Shown: one piece after another, positions 12,176-25,500 of the stretch
Position numbering within the stretch: the first letter of the stretch is position 1
Layout: each line of letters opens with the position of its first letter
Source of the DNA: Heliocidaris tuberculata
Lineage: Eukaryota; Echinodermata; Echinoidea; Camarodonta; Echinometridae
Assembly (NCBI GenBank): GCA_025618425.1
Contig: CM046849.1
Location: 27,468,867 to 27,532,866, forward strand
Direction of reading: 5' to 3'
DNA length: 64,000 nucleotides
The notes under the pieces: generated by a model
The model's input: only the letters and a program-made list of their open reading frames with translations
Told to the model about the DNA's origin: nothing
Databases searched by the model: none
Translations under genes and position numbers: made by a program

Positions 12176-12526
12176 AGTATAATTATGTACTATGTATGAG
12201 ATCTCTACCATGCCTGAAAAATATAAGTTAAAATATAATGTAGAAAGCACTAAAGCAAATCAATAACAAAACATTGTTGTCAGAATCATGCATATGCATC
12301 AGTGATAACCATATCATTGTTGCTGATGATCAAGTTTCTTGCGGCCCTCCGCCTCCCCCTCCCCCTACAGTAGTAATCCTGGATCAGCTTAAAAAGGAAT
12401 TTGCCACTTGTATTTTTGTTATGTTTCGTTTTGTTTTGTGTTCTTGGTGAGTTTCGTAAACGCATATCATCGTTGACGAGTGGGTACAGTAGGAAACCCG
12501 ACACTGGGTTTCACAGATCGTACCTC

Positions 12527-12673
12527 GGCCCTGTTTCACCTAACTTTGTTGTCAATTATAACTACCAAAATGCTGGAACAAATTTGCTCACAGCCGATCT
12601 AATCCAACAATCTTAGTAACTTATATAAAGTATTGTAACTTGTTTATTTCTGACAGGTTTTATGAAACAGGGC
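12527..12673. mobile_element. MITE, family D (GGCCCTGTTTCA termini)
   Basis: Starts GGCCCTGTTTCACCTAACTT and ends TTTTATGAAACAGGGC. Internally it has the family phrase AACTTGTTTATTTCTGACAG. Related copies are at 19719-19863, 23240-23339 (right half) and 57361-57519. About 150 bp, non-coding. It lies 190 bp upstream of gene 1's first coding exon. Confidence 0.7.
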
Positions 12674-12863
12674 ACAGAATTTACACCAAAGTGACCCGAA
12701 AGCGCGCCGACATCGCTTGCGTTTAACGTTTCAGAAAAGTCAAAGATGAATTAATAGATTTGCTTCAAATATCAATGTTAATGAGCCACATTTGAAATAT
12801 AAGATTTATTTTAAAATAGGCTTCATATATTTTTGAAAATATGTATTCTCCTCCTTTTTGCAG

Positions 12864-13068
12864 GACTGTAAAATGACTTCATCTATACCTCCCGAAAATT
12901 GCGAAGAGGGCAAACTTGTTGGGGATGAAGTTAAATCCAAGAAATCTGGAATAAAAAAACGTGGAACATGGACGAAACAGATCGACTTCTTCCTGACCCT
13001 GTGTGGGGGATCCGTCGGCCTGGGAAATGTCTGGCGATTCCCTTACCTCTGCTACAAACACGGAGGAG
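12864..13068 (+). CDS. Gene 1 exon 1: N-terminus and TM1
   Basis: Acceptor TTTTTTGCAG ends at 12863 and the first ATG is at 12873; donor GTTAGT is at 13069. Encodes residues 1-65 plus one base of 66. A Lys-rich tail is followed by [20 protein letters not shown] and [17 protein letters not shown]. The upstream frame opens only with a TTG at 12858, inside the intron acceptor, so the ATG at 12873 is preferred. Confidence 0.93.
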
Positions 13069-15657
13069 GTTAGTCATTATTTTTTTTTTTTTTTTAATTC
13101 ATTTTTTATTGGGGGGTCGCTAATACTTTTGGCAAAATAGTTTAAGAGCTGGTTACACACAAAAGATATAGTAAACAAAATGAAACACAGACATATGTTA
13201 GTCTTTTTAATCTGAGTTGGAAACAACAGCTATTGGGTATCCTTTGAGTATGAAATAAATGTTTATATTTGTTTGGTTTTTATGGTTATTCATGCATCAA
13301 TTTCCCTTTTTTAATGGCTTATACAAATTTAACACCGAGGAGGTTTAAGTCTATTTTCAACAGGCATATCCCTGACAATCGCATGATAAGAGGGGTTGTC
13401 ATATTTCACCGGGGTACACGTGTTTATATACTAAAATATAGAAACTTTATTTGCCGGGAGGCATGCACGTGGCCCCTTTGCCCCTCCCATGATCCTCCAC
13501 TGTGTTAACACTTTCCTTTCGGCAGTTGCAGTTGCGTTACGGATAAATATAATTCTTCAAAAGATAAATGGAGTAAAAAAAAAAGGTCTTTTCATTTTTT
13601 TTTTTTAATGATAGTAGTCATAATGGTTGCTTCTTCGTTAAGCACTCATGACCGTCACGCTGTGAAGCTCTAGGCGCTCTAACATTATACCCCGGGCATC
13701 ATGGCATCAGGGCAGAGCCGAGTCCCTGTAGCCGACCAGCAAAATATGTAGCGCCTTATCATAGCGGGTACCCATTTAAACCTGGGTGGATAAAGGCAAA
13801 TGTGGACTAATGTCTTGCACCGGGCTGCGATTCGAAGTCTTAACTTTTTTGATTGCGAGTCAAGCGAATTAACCACTGAACCACGACATCTCCTTATGTG
13901 TCTGCCATTGTATGTTCCGTTTCTGTTGAGAATTCATGATGTTCATCCGCAGGGGCGTTCTTAATACCGTATTTCCTGTGTGTAGTTTTGGGAGGAATAC
14001 CGTTGCTCGTCATCGAGATAGGTATTGGTCAGTTTAGCGGACAGGGACCTATCACAGCTTGGACTATGATCTCACCCCTCTTCAAAGGTGAGCTTGCTTT
14101 AAATATTCTCTTAATCTCTCTCTCTCTCTCTCCCTCTCTCTCCCTCCCTCTCTTTCTCCCTTCCCTTCCATTTTATTGTTATTATTTATATTTTGAATGT
14201 ATTTAAACTTCTCTTTCTCTTTTTAGTTTTCCTTCTCCCTTCCATCTGCTTTTCTCTCCCTCTAAATTCGCTTTCGGATGTTCAGTTAAAGGCTGTTGAT
14301 TCTGCATGTATTATATTAAAATATATTGAATTTTCTGCATTATTCGATGATAATGTCAAGAGGTTATTATATAAAATTCAAATGGCATTTCAAAGCTGAT
14401 TGCGATCCTGTCAATGTTATTCCACACTCTTTATAGTCACATGTCCATGTATATTGATTTTTTTTAAATAATATTGATCACTGCTTACCATGTTTACTAT
14501 GCTTTTTGTTTGGTTTTATTTTGTCAGGAATCGGAGTTGCTTGCTTGGTGGTCGAATCTCTCCTCAACACGTACTACGTGGTGATCATGGCTTGGGGTCT
14601 CTACTATCTCTTCTGGTCTTTCAGAGCCGTCCTTCCGTACTCCACCTGCGACAACGAGTGGAATACACCGTGTTGCTTGACAGCGGACGTCGTACCGAAA
14701 GTCAACACGACGCCGGGTGACAATATCACCGTGTATGAATTGGCCACCGACATGACGGATTCGATGACGAATACAAGTGAAGAGTGCGGGAACGATACTA
14801 CATCGCCAACGGTCGAGTTCTGGAAGTAGGTCGATTGTGAGGGTTAAAAGAATATTAATATGAGCATTCATTAATATATTGGTACATTAGTTCACCTTGG
14901 TTGGATGCTCTGTTTAAGTGGTTTAAAGTTTTGAAATAAATTTGTGCGGGTTCGAAAATGAAACGAATGATTAGTTTTTATAAAATATAGATTTTCAAAA
15001 CAATGGATCACGACTGATTTGATTAATCCTGGTAATTATTGTCTGTATATTTATCAAACATGTCAATCGATAAGGTAGTATAAATAAACGTTTATTCATG
15101 TTTGATATCATATAATGCAGGGGCGGATCCAGGATTTCGTATAAGGGGGGCACACAAATGCAGGATTGTCAACTTTGGGAAAAAAAAAGGTTTTCTCCTC
15201 AAAAAGGGGGGGGGCACAATCGCAAATAGGGGGGGCACATTGCATTGTTTTCCCTCAAAAGGGGGGGCACGGGCCGGGATTGCCCCCCCCCCTGGATCCG
15301 CCACTGTATAATGTATATCGACTATTTGTATAAGGAGCAGATAGCAGGTAGTTTGAATAATGGCGAAAATCATATTCGTTTGAATCATTTGTATTATCAC
15401 TTTTACCATTTTTGTTATCATTACCATTCATCATCTACTCCATTTTATCATCGTCATCATTACCATGTGTATCGTTATCATTTCCGTCTTCTTCATCCTC
15501 GTCGTCATCGTCTTCAACATCATGACCATCCTCATTACCATATTCATCACCATTTATCATCGTTAACATCATCATTATCAATGTCGTCTGTCATTACCAA
15601 CATCACATTCGTTTTCAACGTCATCATCACTATCTTTGTAATCATCATCATCATCAA

Positions 15658-15695
<38 letters not shown>

Positions 15696-16568
15696 CCACC
15701 ACCACCACCACCAGTCGTAAGGTTCTTCAGATTCACCTGTCAGAGGGAATCGATGATATCGGCCAAGTGAACTGGCATGTACTACTGTGTCTTCTCCTGG
15801 CCTGGGTCTGCATCTACCTCTGTATCTGCAAAGGAGTCAAGTCATCTGGAAAGGTTAACAAAACCTTCTCCGTTGAGAGCCAGAAGGGCATTAACACTAT
15901 TTGCATGCAAAATGCTGTTAATAGTTAACGGCAAAACCCTGCTCTCATCAGAAAAGTGATTGATGTAAAATATCATACCCTTTTTTATACTGTCTTCCAA
16001 TTTTTTTCTGTCGACATAGACGTAAATAATTTCGGCACAAAATCTTTTTCTCTCCCTCTTATCATAGCACATTTCAGTGCCTTACGTTCTCTAGAATAAG
16101 TGTTCATGAATTGTTATGGCACATTATGAAATGAGGCAAGTGAAATAATATGAAACCGCAAGTTCGTTACCATTAAATTATTCACATTTACTACGGTTTT
16201 GCAGGTGTGTAGGGAAAACGTTTTAAATTCTCACATCACATTATGAGAACTTAAAAGAGATAACATGATACTAGCTTTAATATGCAAACGTGAAAATGTT
16301 TTGGGATTGTTGATAAAATAACATGATAATCATTTAATATGCAACTTTCTTTACGCAATCCTTTCTTCTTCTTCTTCTTCTTCTTCTTCTTCTTCTTCTT
16401 CTTCTTCTTCTTCTTCTTCTTCTTCTTCTTCTTCTTCTTCTTCTTCTTCTTCTTCTTCTTCTTCTTCTTCTTCTTCTTCTTCTTCTTCTTCTTCTTCTTC
16501 TTCTTCTTCTTCTTCTTCTTCTTCTTCTTCTTCTTCTTCTTCTTCTTCTTCTTCTTCTTCTTCTTCTT

Positions 16569-16599
<31 letters not shown>

Positions 16600-19500
16600 T
16601 ATAGGTGGTATACTTCACCGTTCCCTTCCCCTACATCTTACTTACAATCCTACTTGTAAGAGCCGTTACCTTACCCAATGCTATCGAGGGTATCATCTTT
16701 TACCTCAAACCTGATGTCACAAAGCTGAAGGGCAGTCAAGTAAGTCAAGCTTAAAGTCTGGTCTGAGGGTCTCGAGACTGTTTCTTGGAACCTTTAGGAT
16801 CTTGAACTCGAGACAGTTTTAACTGTTTAAAACTCTTTTTTAGCTCTCGGTCTGGCGACAGTTTTTAGAACCCATTTTCAGGTCTTAGTATCGAGACAAT
16901 TTTGAGACCTCTTTTCAAAACTTGATCTTGATCTTATAGTTTAGGAGTAGAAGTTCTCAGGTTTCGAAATATCATTTTTTTTTAATGAACAACATTAACG
17001 TGATTAAGCAACACTCAGCCTGACTTAAAAGCACTTCAACTTTTGCAAAGACATGATTAAGAAAAAAATTATCGCTCTTCCACCCTTTTCCTTTTCTTCT
17101 TTACAGTTATATTGTTCATTGTTATACATTTCGATCTCCGCAATGCTTTCCATATTTTTTTCGAGTTACGACTTATTTTCTCTTTTCCCTTCTTCCATTT
17201 TGAATACACTTCCATATCGCTTACTTACCGCTTCCTATTGTATTTTGTTCTCTCCCCCTATAATAAGGTATGGCTAGATGCAGCTACGCAAATCTTCTTC
17301 TCCAATTCTTTGGGCCAAGGGGTGTTGGTTGCGTTGGGCAGCTACAACAGGAAAACGCACAACTTTGTCAGGTACGTAACACTCATCCTCAATTGATTAC
17401 AGTGGGCATAGTCAGTGGAGGGTCCAAAGGGGCGCATGGGGTGTGCACCCCTATTTTTACGCAAACTCCCTTTGCATGCACTATACAGGTGTATAATGTT
17501 TTGAGCCCTTACCCCCCCCCCCCCCCCCTCCCCATCCCTCCTCCCTTATGTCTGGGTTAACATGCAATATAATGTTTGGAGCGCCCCCTCTATTCTGAAA
17601 TCCTGGCTCCACCAATGTGGTTTTTCTTTTGTTCTTCTGTTAACGAACATTTATTTTTCAAATACTCCTACCAAATTTATGCCTTTTCAAACAGCTTAAA
17701 ACAGATTATGTACAATTTAAATACTTTCATTTTTACCTCAAAATGTAAAATAGTATCTTTGAAACAAAAACTGGCACACACCATATTTAATTTGATTTAT
17801 TTTTTCCCTTTCAAAATAATCACACATGATACATATTGATTCAATGATTAAACATAAAACAATGTAATAACTTTATATATATATCAACCTAACAATACAA
17901 AGATAAGGGTATTACGAAGAGTACAAAAATAATTTACAAATAATTTACCATACAAATCTCTTTGAAAGTCATTAAACAGTAACTAAAGCAGTGTGAAACG
18001 GAAGGGTAACTATCTGCCCTCCAAATGACATGCCTTTTTTTAAATGTTTCTATTAAAGGGACACCCTGTTGTATTCTGCGATAAACAGTGCAACCAGTTT
18101 ATATGCCGGGTTTGTCATCTTTGCTGTGCTGGGTTTCATGGCTGGTGTGCAAGGAAAACCAGTCGGGGACGTTGCAAGCTCAGGTATGATTTTAAAAGGC
18201 AGATCAAAATTGGCACTTTAAAAAAAATGGCCGCCCTCCCCCACTTCCCAAAGCAAATGTTATATTCTGTACACATTACGCTTTCAAAAAATCGAGCACT
18301 TTTGCTGTCTCGATATAATCCCCCCCCCCCCCCCCCCCCATCCCCGCTACATTCAATCCTGTAACAGCATTCGACATGTACATGTAATGGGACATTTACC
18401 CTAATGTAAAGCCATGTTTAATCGAAGAAACTTTTGTTTCCCGTCCTGATTTTTCGGAAAAGAGGAATAGAGAATTCCATGATATATTTTGATGATATTG
18501 TATGATTGTCGCCGCATAGGCCTAGACTAGTGCTGTGGTTCAGTTCCGGCACGAATAACTAAATTTCCTAGGACCATACACTAAAGGATTCCAATTCAGT
18601 TCAAATTAATATTAATATATATAATTATTTCATTAAAAAAAATCACATGTTTAGATATGGACATGTACATGTACATACAATATAAAATTATAAAGTCCTA
18701 ATAAAGTTTAAAATAACATTATTTATGTTGCATGGGAATCTTCTTCTTTCTTTTTTTTTTTACTTGGCAAAAAAAATAATTTAAAGCCAACAGAAAATAA
18801 ATAATCAGTAGATGTTGAGATTAGCCGCCAAATAATCCACAGGGTGAAGCAACATTTCATGCAACACCAAACAAATGCTGGTTATGGACTGTATGTTTTC
18901 ATAATAACAAAAGGGATGTTAAGTATCGGATGTGCTCTATACCTTTTCACTGCACTTCACTTTGTTTCGACAAAGTGACTTAAGGTCAAGTACCTAACTA
19001 AGGTCGACCTGGATCAGATGAACACATTGTACAGGAGCATACTTGATTCATCATGTTCATACAGGCTGTATTTACACATCATTGTTCTTTGACAAGTTTG
19101 ATCTCGGCTTCTTTACTCATTGCTTCCTGATCTCTGTTATTACTCTGTATTTATTGTATCCTATTGTTCCATTTTTTTTTCTCATTGAGCGCTAGAAATG
19201 GAAATGGCGCTTTATAAATACTCCGCGGCCCCTGTAGTTAATATTATTATACAATGCGATTTAAAAGACACGTAAAAGGTAGAAAATCATACATGACGCG
19301 TAGACATGCAGGCCTATAAGAACCAGTAGGACGTTGATTCTGTGTAAATGATATGAGTTAACGCCCTCGTGCATTTTGTTAGAATAGTATGTCATTTGAT
19401 CATTGACCATTTAAAATAATCATCTAATACCACTACGATTCTGCTTAGACTATAAAAGGAAACGCACCTCACATCTATGGAAAATGTGCCTCATAAATCC

Positions 19501-22500
19501 AGACGTTATCATCATAATATTGTTCAAAAGGTCTATTAACTGGTCTACTTTCTCAGGTCCAGGTCTTGGGTTCATCGCATACCCCGAGGCCATCACCCAG
19601 ACACCCCTCCCAACCCTATGGGCCATCCTCTTCTTCCTTACTCTCCTCTTCCTGGGTATCGATAGCCAGGTGAGTTTGGTAACCCTAACCCTTAAAATAA
19701 TATAAAGTTGAGTTCTGGGGCCTGTTTCGTAAAACTTGTTATCAATGACAGCTGCCCCATTTCTATGACAAATATGCTCTCAGCCAGTCAGATTCAAGGA
19801 TTTCAGTAGCTTATAACAATTATTGTAACTTTTCACTGATAACAAGTTTTATGAAACAGGGCCCTGGTCATGCAATTACATTGTGAAAGAATCTCTCTGA
19901 AAGCATTTTGTAATGGTTGATGAATAGAAATTGGTGTATACTGTGAAGTTTTGGAATCATCAAAATGAGGATTAAATGTGAATTTAACAAAGGCGCACCT
20001 TCCCTTTTCCCCCTCTCCCATTCTTCCAATCCCATTCTTGTTCTCTCTCTTCCTTCCTTTTCTGCCATTAATGATGAGCCTGTAGCTAGGCCACTTGAGA
20101 GATCTCTGCGTTTATGTCTGGTCTTGGGCTAGTTCAAACAGGAACGGACAATCATAATATTAGCAGGATACTACTGAGTATGAATTACTAATCCTCGATA
20201 TTTCATGGAACAATCATGAAAATGGCATCGTGGGAAAGTAAGAGCAATGAAAATCACTTAAAATTCGTTTTTGTTGCTAAACGTACTATTTAACATTTTA
20301 AGATGATGGTTTTAAGGGCCATGATTTATGGACAGCAAGATGACCAACAAAACAAATAATAGTGAACTATTTCGTAAAAATGAATGAAATCGTCGAGACA
20401 ATTTCTGAAAGTTTTCTTGACTCTCATACTAGCAGTGGCACAAATCCATTTTGAAATTGGGGGGGGGGGACATTCGCCTCCAAAATTCTCTGACAAGCAA
20501 AAAGAGAAAAAAAAAGTTATTCAAAAAGGTGGGGGGGGGGAATTTGCCTCCAAAATTCTCTGACAAGCAAAAAAAAGCAACCCCTAAACAAAGGTTATTC
20601 AAAAAGGTGGGGGGACATTCGCCTATCTTCAAAAAGGTGGGGGACATGTCCCCCTGTCCCCCCTGGATTTGCGCCCATGCATAGGAGGGGTCCTGGGTTC
20701 GATCCTTGCTCGGTGCTTGTACATCCTTGGACAAGATATTTAACCCACAATGTCTCTCTCGACCCAGGTGTATTCAATTGGTTCCCCGTCAGTGCTGTGG
20801 TAAAAATAATAGCAAGGCCCTCAGGAAAATCGAGGAGCTCACTATTAGTACTTATGAGGCTTCCCCGGGTAAATAAGACCATCATGTTACTATTATGTTA
20901 TAACTTCTTCTTTTTTAAAATCTAGTTTCAAACTTTTTCTTTTAGTGCACGGATTCTATCTCTTACATGACAACTAGATTCAATTCTTACCAATATAACA
21001 GTTTGTATGCGTTGAGGGATTCATCACAACAGTAGTAGACCTGTATCCTAAGACACTCCTACGAGGTTACCGGAGAGAGATGTTCTGCGCAGTCGTCTGT
21101 GCAGTTTACTGCGTCCTGGCTATCCCCATGACAACTAATGTAAGTAATTCTCTATCATCTCTCTTTATTTACACCATCTTAAATGGTAAGAAGGGTGCTA
21201 AGATATTGGTCCTAAGTTTACAGTAATGATGACACAAACGCATGCAAAATGATGTTGTTTAGAATGATATATCTTGAATTAGCCAATTTTTTATTCTATT
21301 CAAACGCTAATATCAGTTTGGTGCCTGCTATTAATGGTTTTGCCATTGTAAAATTTTAACACACTGTACAACCGTAATCCGATGATTCAACCACATTGCA
21401 AGACAATTGCTACCAGTTTCATCAAAATGCATAATGCATAGTTACAGTCACGCCTGTAAGAAGGTATAGTGGTTTTTCATAAGGTTGAGGGTTCGCATCT
21501 CTGCCAAGGCATCTTATCTCCAGTTGTCTCACTCCACCCAGACGTAAAATGGCAGGATTTGTTCCTTGAAATGCCTTGGAAGTGCCTAGGGGCGTTATAT
21601 CATGGTGTGATGTGAATTGTACAAGAACGGTTTTAGTAGTAGTATTGTTGTTATTATTAATTTTATTATTATTATCATGATCATTATTATGTGACAGAAA
21701 TGAAAAAAGCGCTAGAAACATATGCTACAGGCTGGGAAAGTGAGAAAGAGTAACTGTTATTAAATCTGGGGTTTGACTACTGGCGTACTGGTGAGGGGGG
21801 GGGCTTGGGGGCTGCTGCCCCCAAACACGTTCAACGCCAAAAAGGGGGGGAAGGGGGAAGAAAAAGGGGGAAATTGGAACTTACCAACCTGATGTAGGTC
21901 TAGATTTGTGATAAAATAACATTTTTATTAAAAAGTCGATTTTTTTTTTTTTTTGCTCACTCGCAAGTATCCAGAAATTGTGCTGCGTATGCCATTGTTC
22001 AGCCCCTCAATTTTTTTGGCTCATTACCCCACTGGGTTTGAATGACATGATATTTATATAGTCATCACTTATTTTTCTCTCCTCTACACTAGGGTGGAAT
22101 GTACGTCTTTCAGCTCTTTGACTACTATTCTTGTAGTGGTTTAGTGCTGTTGTGGATCGCTATATTTGAGTCAACAGTCATCGCTTGGGTATATGGTAGG
22201 TCAAAATATGGCGGGGATGACTAATTGTCCGAAGATTCGTCACTACGAACGAGCATGCAATTTTATAATAATAATAATGGTGGTCTCTCGTATAGCCTCT
22301 CGTGACGTTCCTGGCGCTCCAACATTATTACCCCGGTCACAGCCGAACGACCAAATATATCGCGCTCTAGATTAACGGGTACCCATTTTACACCTGGGTG
22401 GAGAGTGGCAAATGTGGATTAATGTCTTGCCAAAGAACGAACGGGCTGGGATTCGAATCCTCAACCTTTTGATTGAGAGTCAAGTGAATCAACCGCTATA

Positions 22501-25500
22501 CCACGACATCTCCACAATTTTCTGTAACAGAGGTTCATTAATCAGGTCTATAAATTTGATAAATGAATCCAAAGATTCCTTAATCTACATGATTTATTTA
22601 AAACTTTCAGAATAAGAAGCTGTATCCCGTTACCTTGTTATAATAAGTTGTTTGATTGTTGTTGTTTTTTAGTAAATGATGGAAGTGTTTGAATTTATAA
22701 ATCTATCTGAAATTGCCTCATAAAAATTAATGTATATTGGAAAGCTTCAGGCACAAAAAGAAAATTGTTCAGTGTGTTGATGAAAAATTTGCCTCTTCGT
22801 AATTCTTTACTTCGTAAACGCACTCATAAAGAGTTTTCAATTGCCCTGATTGCAAGTTCTGCGGCTATTATTGTAATGCTCGATGTTATTAATAGCGAGG
22901 CCTTTGACCGTTTAAGTTCACCTAGAAATCATAATTTCTCCAAAATCATAATTACAACCGTGGCACAAAATTTCATTTTGTAAGAGCACCATTCAGTGTT
23001 CGTTAATCGTCTACCTACAGTTGGGCCCAAAAATTTACATACACCTAGAAGAAAAACAGTTTCCCTCAAATTTTGCCAGCTTCACTCGTCCCTATATTAG
23101 AAGTCATTATGTCTCAGAGTGATCTTACTTGATGCATACACCACATACATTAAGCAGAGACCAAGCTTGTTTGTCAGAGTCCTGAGGAGAAAATTATGAA
23201 TGAATGAGTGAAGTTTTAAAAGTGTATATTGTGTTTTCTACAAGGTTATAAGCTATTGAAATCGTTGCATCTGATTGGCTGTGAGCAAATTTGTTATACA
23301 AACGTGACACTTGTTAATAAGTTTTATGAAATGGGGCCCAATTGTATTTAAAGGGCGTGCTGCATGGCAAATACTGGTTAACGCCATCTACGTCTTTTTT
23401 GGACAACTGCATGTAAACGAATGGACCTCAGCTAACGGTAGTCAGCGACTTAATCTCTACATGGTCGGTGTTTGCGAAACAGACCGAAGTGACCCTTACT
23501 CTTCGGTTTCGCCTATGTTGCACGTATGTACGTGAGGGAATAACATGGCCCGTCCGAAGAGTTGCGGATAAACCCGAGTGGCCACGGGAAAGACACATAG
23601 TCTCGTCAGTTTACACCCCCTTTCAAGTTTTGAGCTCAACTGTACTTGTATGATTTTTTTCCCCACCAGGTGGTAGACGTTTTATGCGTAATGTAGCAGC
23701 GATGACTGGTATGGGCTGGATAAGTCCTTATATGCTGGGTGCATGGATGTTTGGTACTCCACTGTTTGCTGCTGTAAGTTTGTCTTGTTGCTTACTTCCT
23801 TTAGAAATAATCTAAATATAGTCTGAAACGTAAGTTACCAATAACAATAAATTATAACATGGCTTGTTTACCCAAGGTAACCTCTTTTGTGCTAAATATA
23901 CTAAATTCTGTTCTCCCCGAGGGCCATGCAATGATATTATTACCCCGGCTTTAGCATTACAAATCCAGCGCTTAGTGTATTCAGGGAATAAATCCCACCA
24001 GGTACCCACTCACTACACCTGGGTCGAATTTGGCAAATGTAGAATAATAACTTACCAGTTTTAGTGTCGTGGCAGGGAATCGAACCATGTGCAGTCATGT
24101 GACTTATCCACTAGACCGCAACACCTTTAATGGACATTTACATAAGCCGTACGGGTGAAATTTCACCAGGGGGCTGACGTCTCTTGACGGAATACCAACC
24201 TTCCAGTTTTTAAACTTTGCGAGCGAGTAAAGCAAGATAGCAAGCCAAAAAAATTATATTGTGGAAATGTAATTCTGTCATTAAAATACACCAAAAATAT
24301 GCTAAAAAGGGATAAACAATTACAAAGAGATCCCCAAGAAACGTTTGCCTGAATTATTTTGAAAATTATCGGGGGACTTAAATCCCACCCTACCCCATCT
24401 GTGAAACTATTATTCCCGATGTTAAGTGCCATCAGTCGCCTGTTTCACCAATTTTAAGTGAATTGATTCACTCTTTGTCAATGTCATTTCGTTTCAGACC
24501 ATCTTCCTGTACAGCCTAGTCGCCTACCAACCGTTAAAGTATGAGGATGTATACACCTATCCCTGGTGGGGTTATATGATCGGGATTATGATGGCTATAT
24601 CTTCCATGATCAATATTCCAATCTTCATCATCTATCAACTCGTCTTCAAGAGTGAAGGCTTCCTAAAAGAGGTAACTTTGATCCTGGCATTAAAGATAAA
24701 GTTGAGTTCTGGACATGGGTTTAAATCGTGAAAGAGACTGTCTGGAAGCAGTTTGGAAAGGTTGATTATTCATTATAAGAATTGGTGTATACTTTCAGGT
24801 TTTGGATTCATCAAAATGATAAGAAATTTACTCAGTCTTGCTTCAGGTTACATCAGAGACATGTCTCTTGCCACAACACAATACACACAGAAATGTGTGT
24901 ACAGGACTGCACACACGTGTGGCACGAAAGTTTGGTCGAAACTTTTCAGCTATTTCTTGTCGTATTTCAATATTGTGAGGGCAGTTACAATGCAATATTT
25001 GCCAGGGGATGTTTTTTTATGATATTCTTCCAAACTGACTTTGAAATAATGAGAAAGTTCACAAATTGATTTTCGTCTTAACCTGAACTCACCCATTTCC
25101 CAGATTCCCAATCAACAAAAATGCTCTGTAAGATTGAGGTTCTGCATCGGTGTACAACAGGATGAGTCAGGAAAAGTACACATTTTTAGTATATACTGAC
25201 TATTGTTTCAAGACGGAACGTGTTAATTTGAATAGATTTACATAGGGTCATTCTTTCCCCACTTCTGGTACCATTTCACGGTTTACTGCACAAGGGTCAA
25301 AACCAACTTACGGTCTTAGGTCTGATATTACAAAACAAAAATATTTATGATTTTTGTTTTTGTTTTTGTTTTCTCTCCAAATCTGTGATTTTGTAAGCGC
25401 TTCGGTACTTTTTTTGTTCTTAGCGCCCCTTAGTATCACATATCACTATTATTATCATTATTAACAAAATATCTCAATGATCATGTCTTTCTTTATTTTT

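Noticed and set aside
16334..16659. Poly-Arg (minus) and poly-Phe (plus) open frames
   Set aside because: They are the two readings of the (TTC)79 microsatellite; only the last part on the plus strand is near a real exon, in a different context.
22440..22513. Minus-strand tRNA gene
   Set aside because: Box A and box B are good, but the arms do not pair as a tRNA and the sequence continues into a repeated body with sister copies, so it is a SINE.
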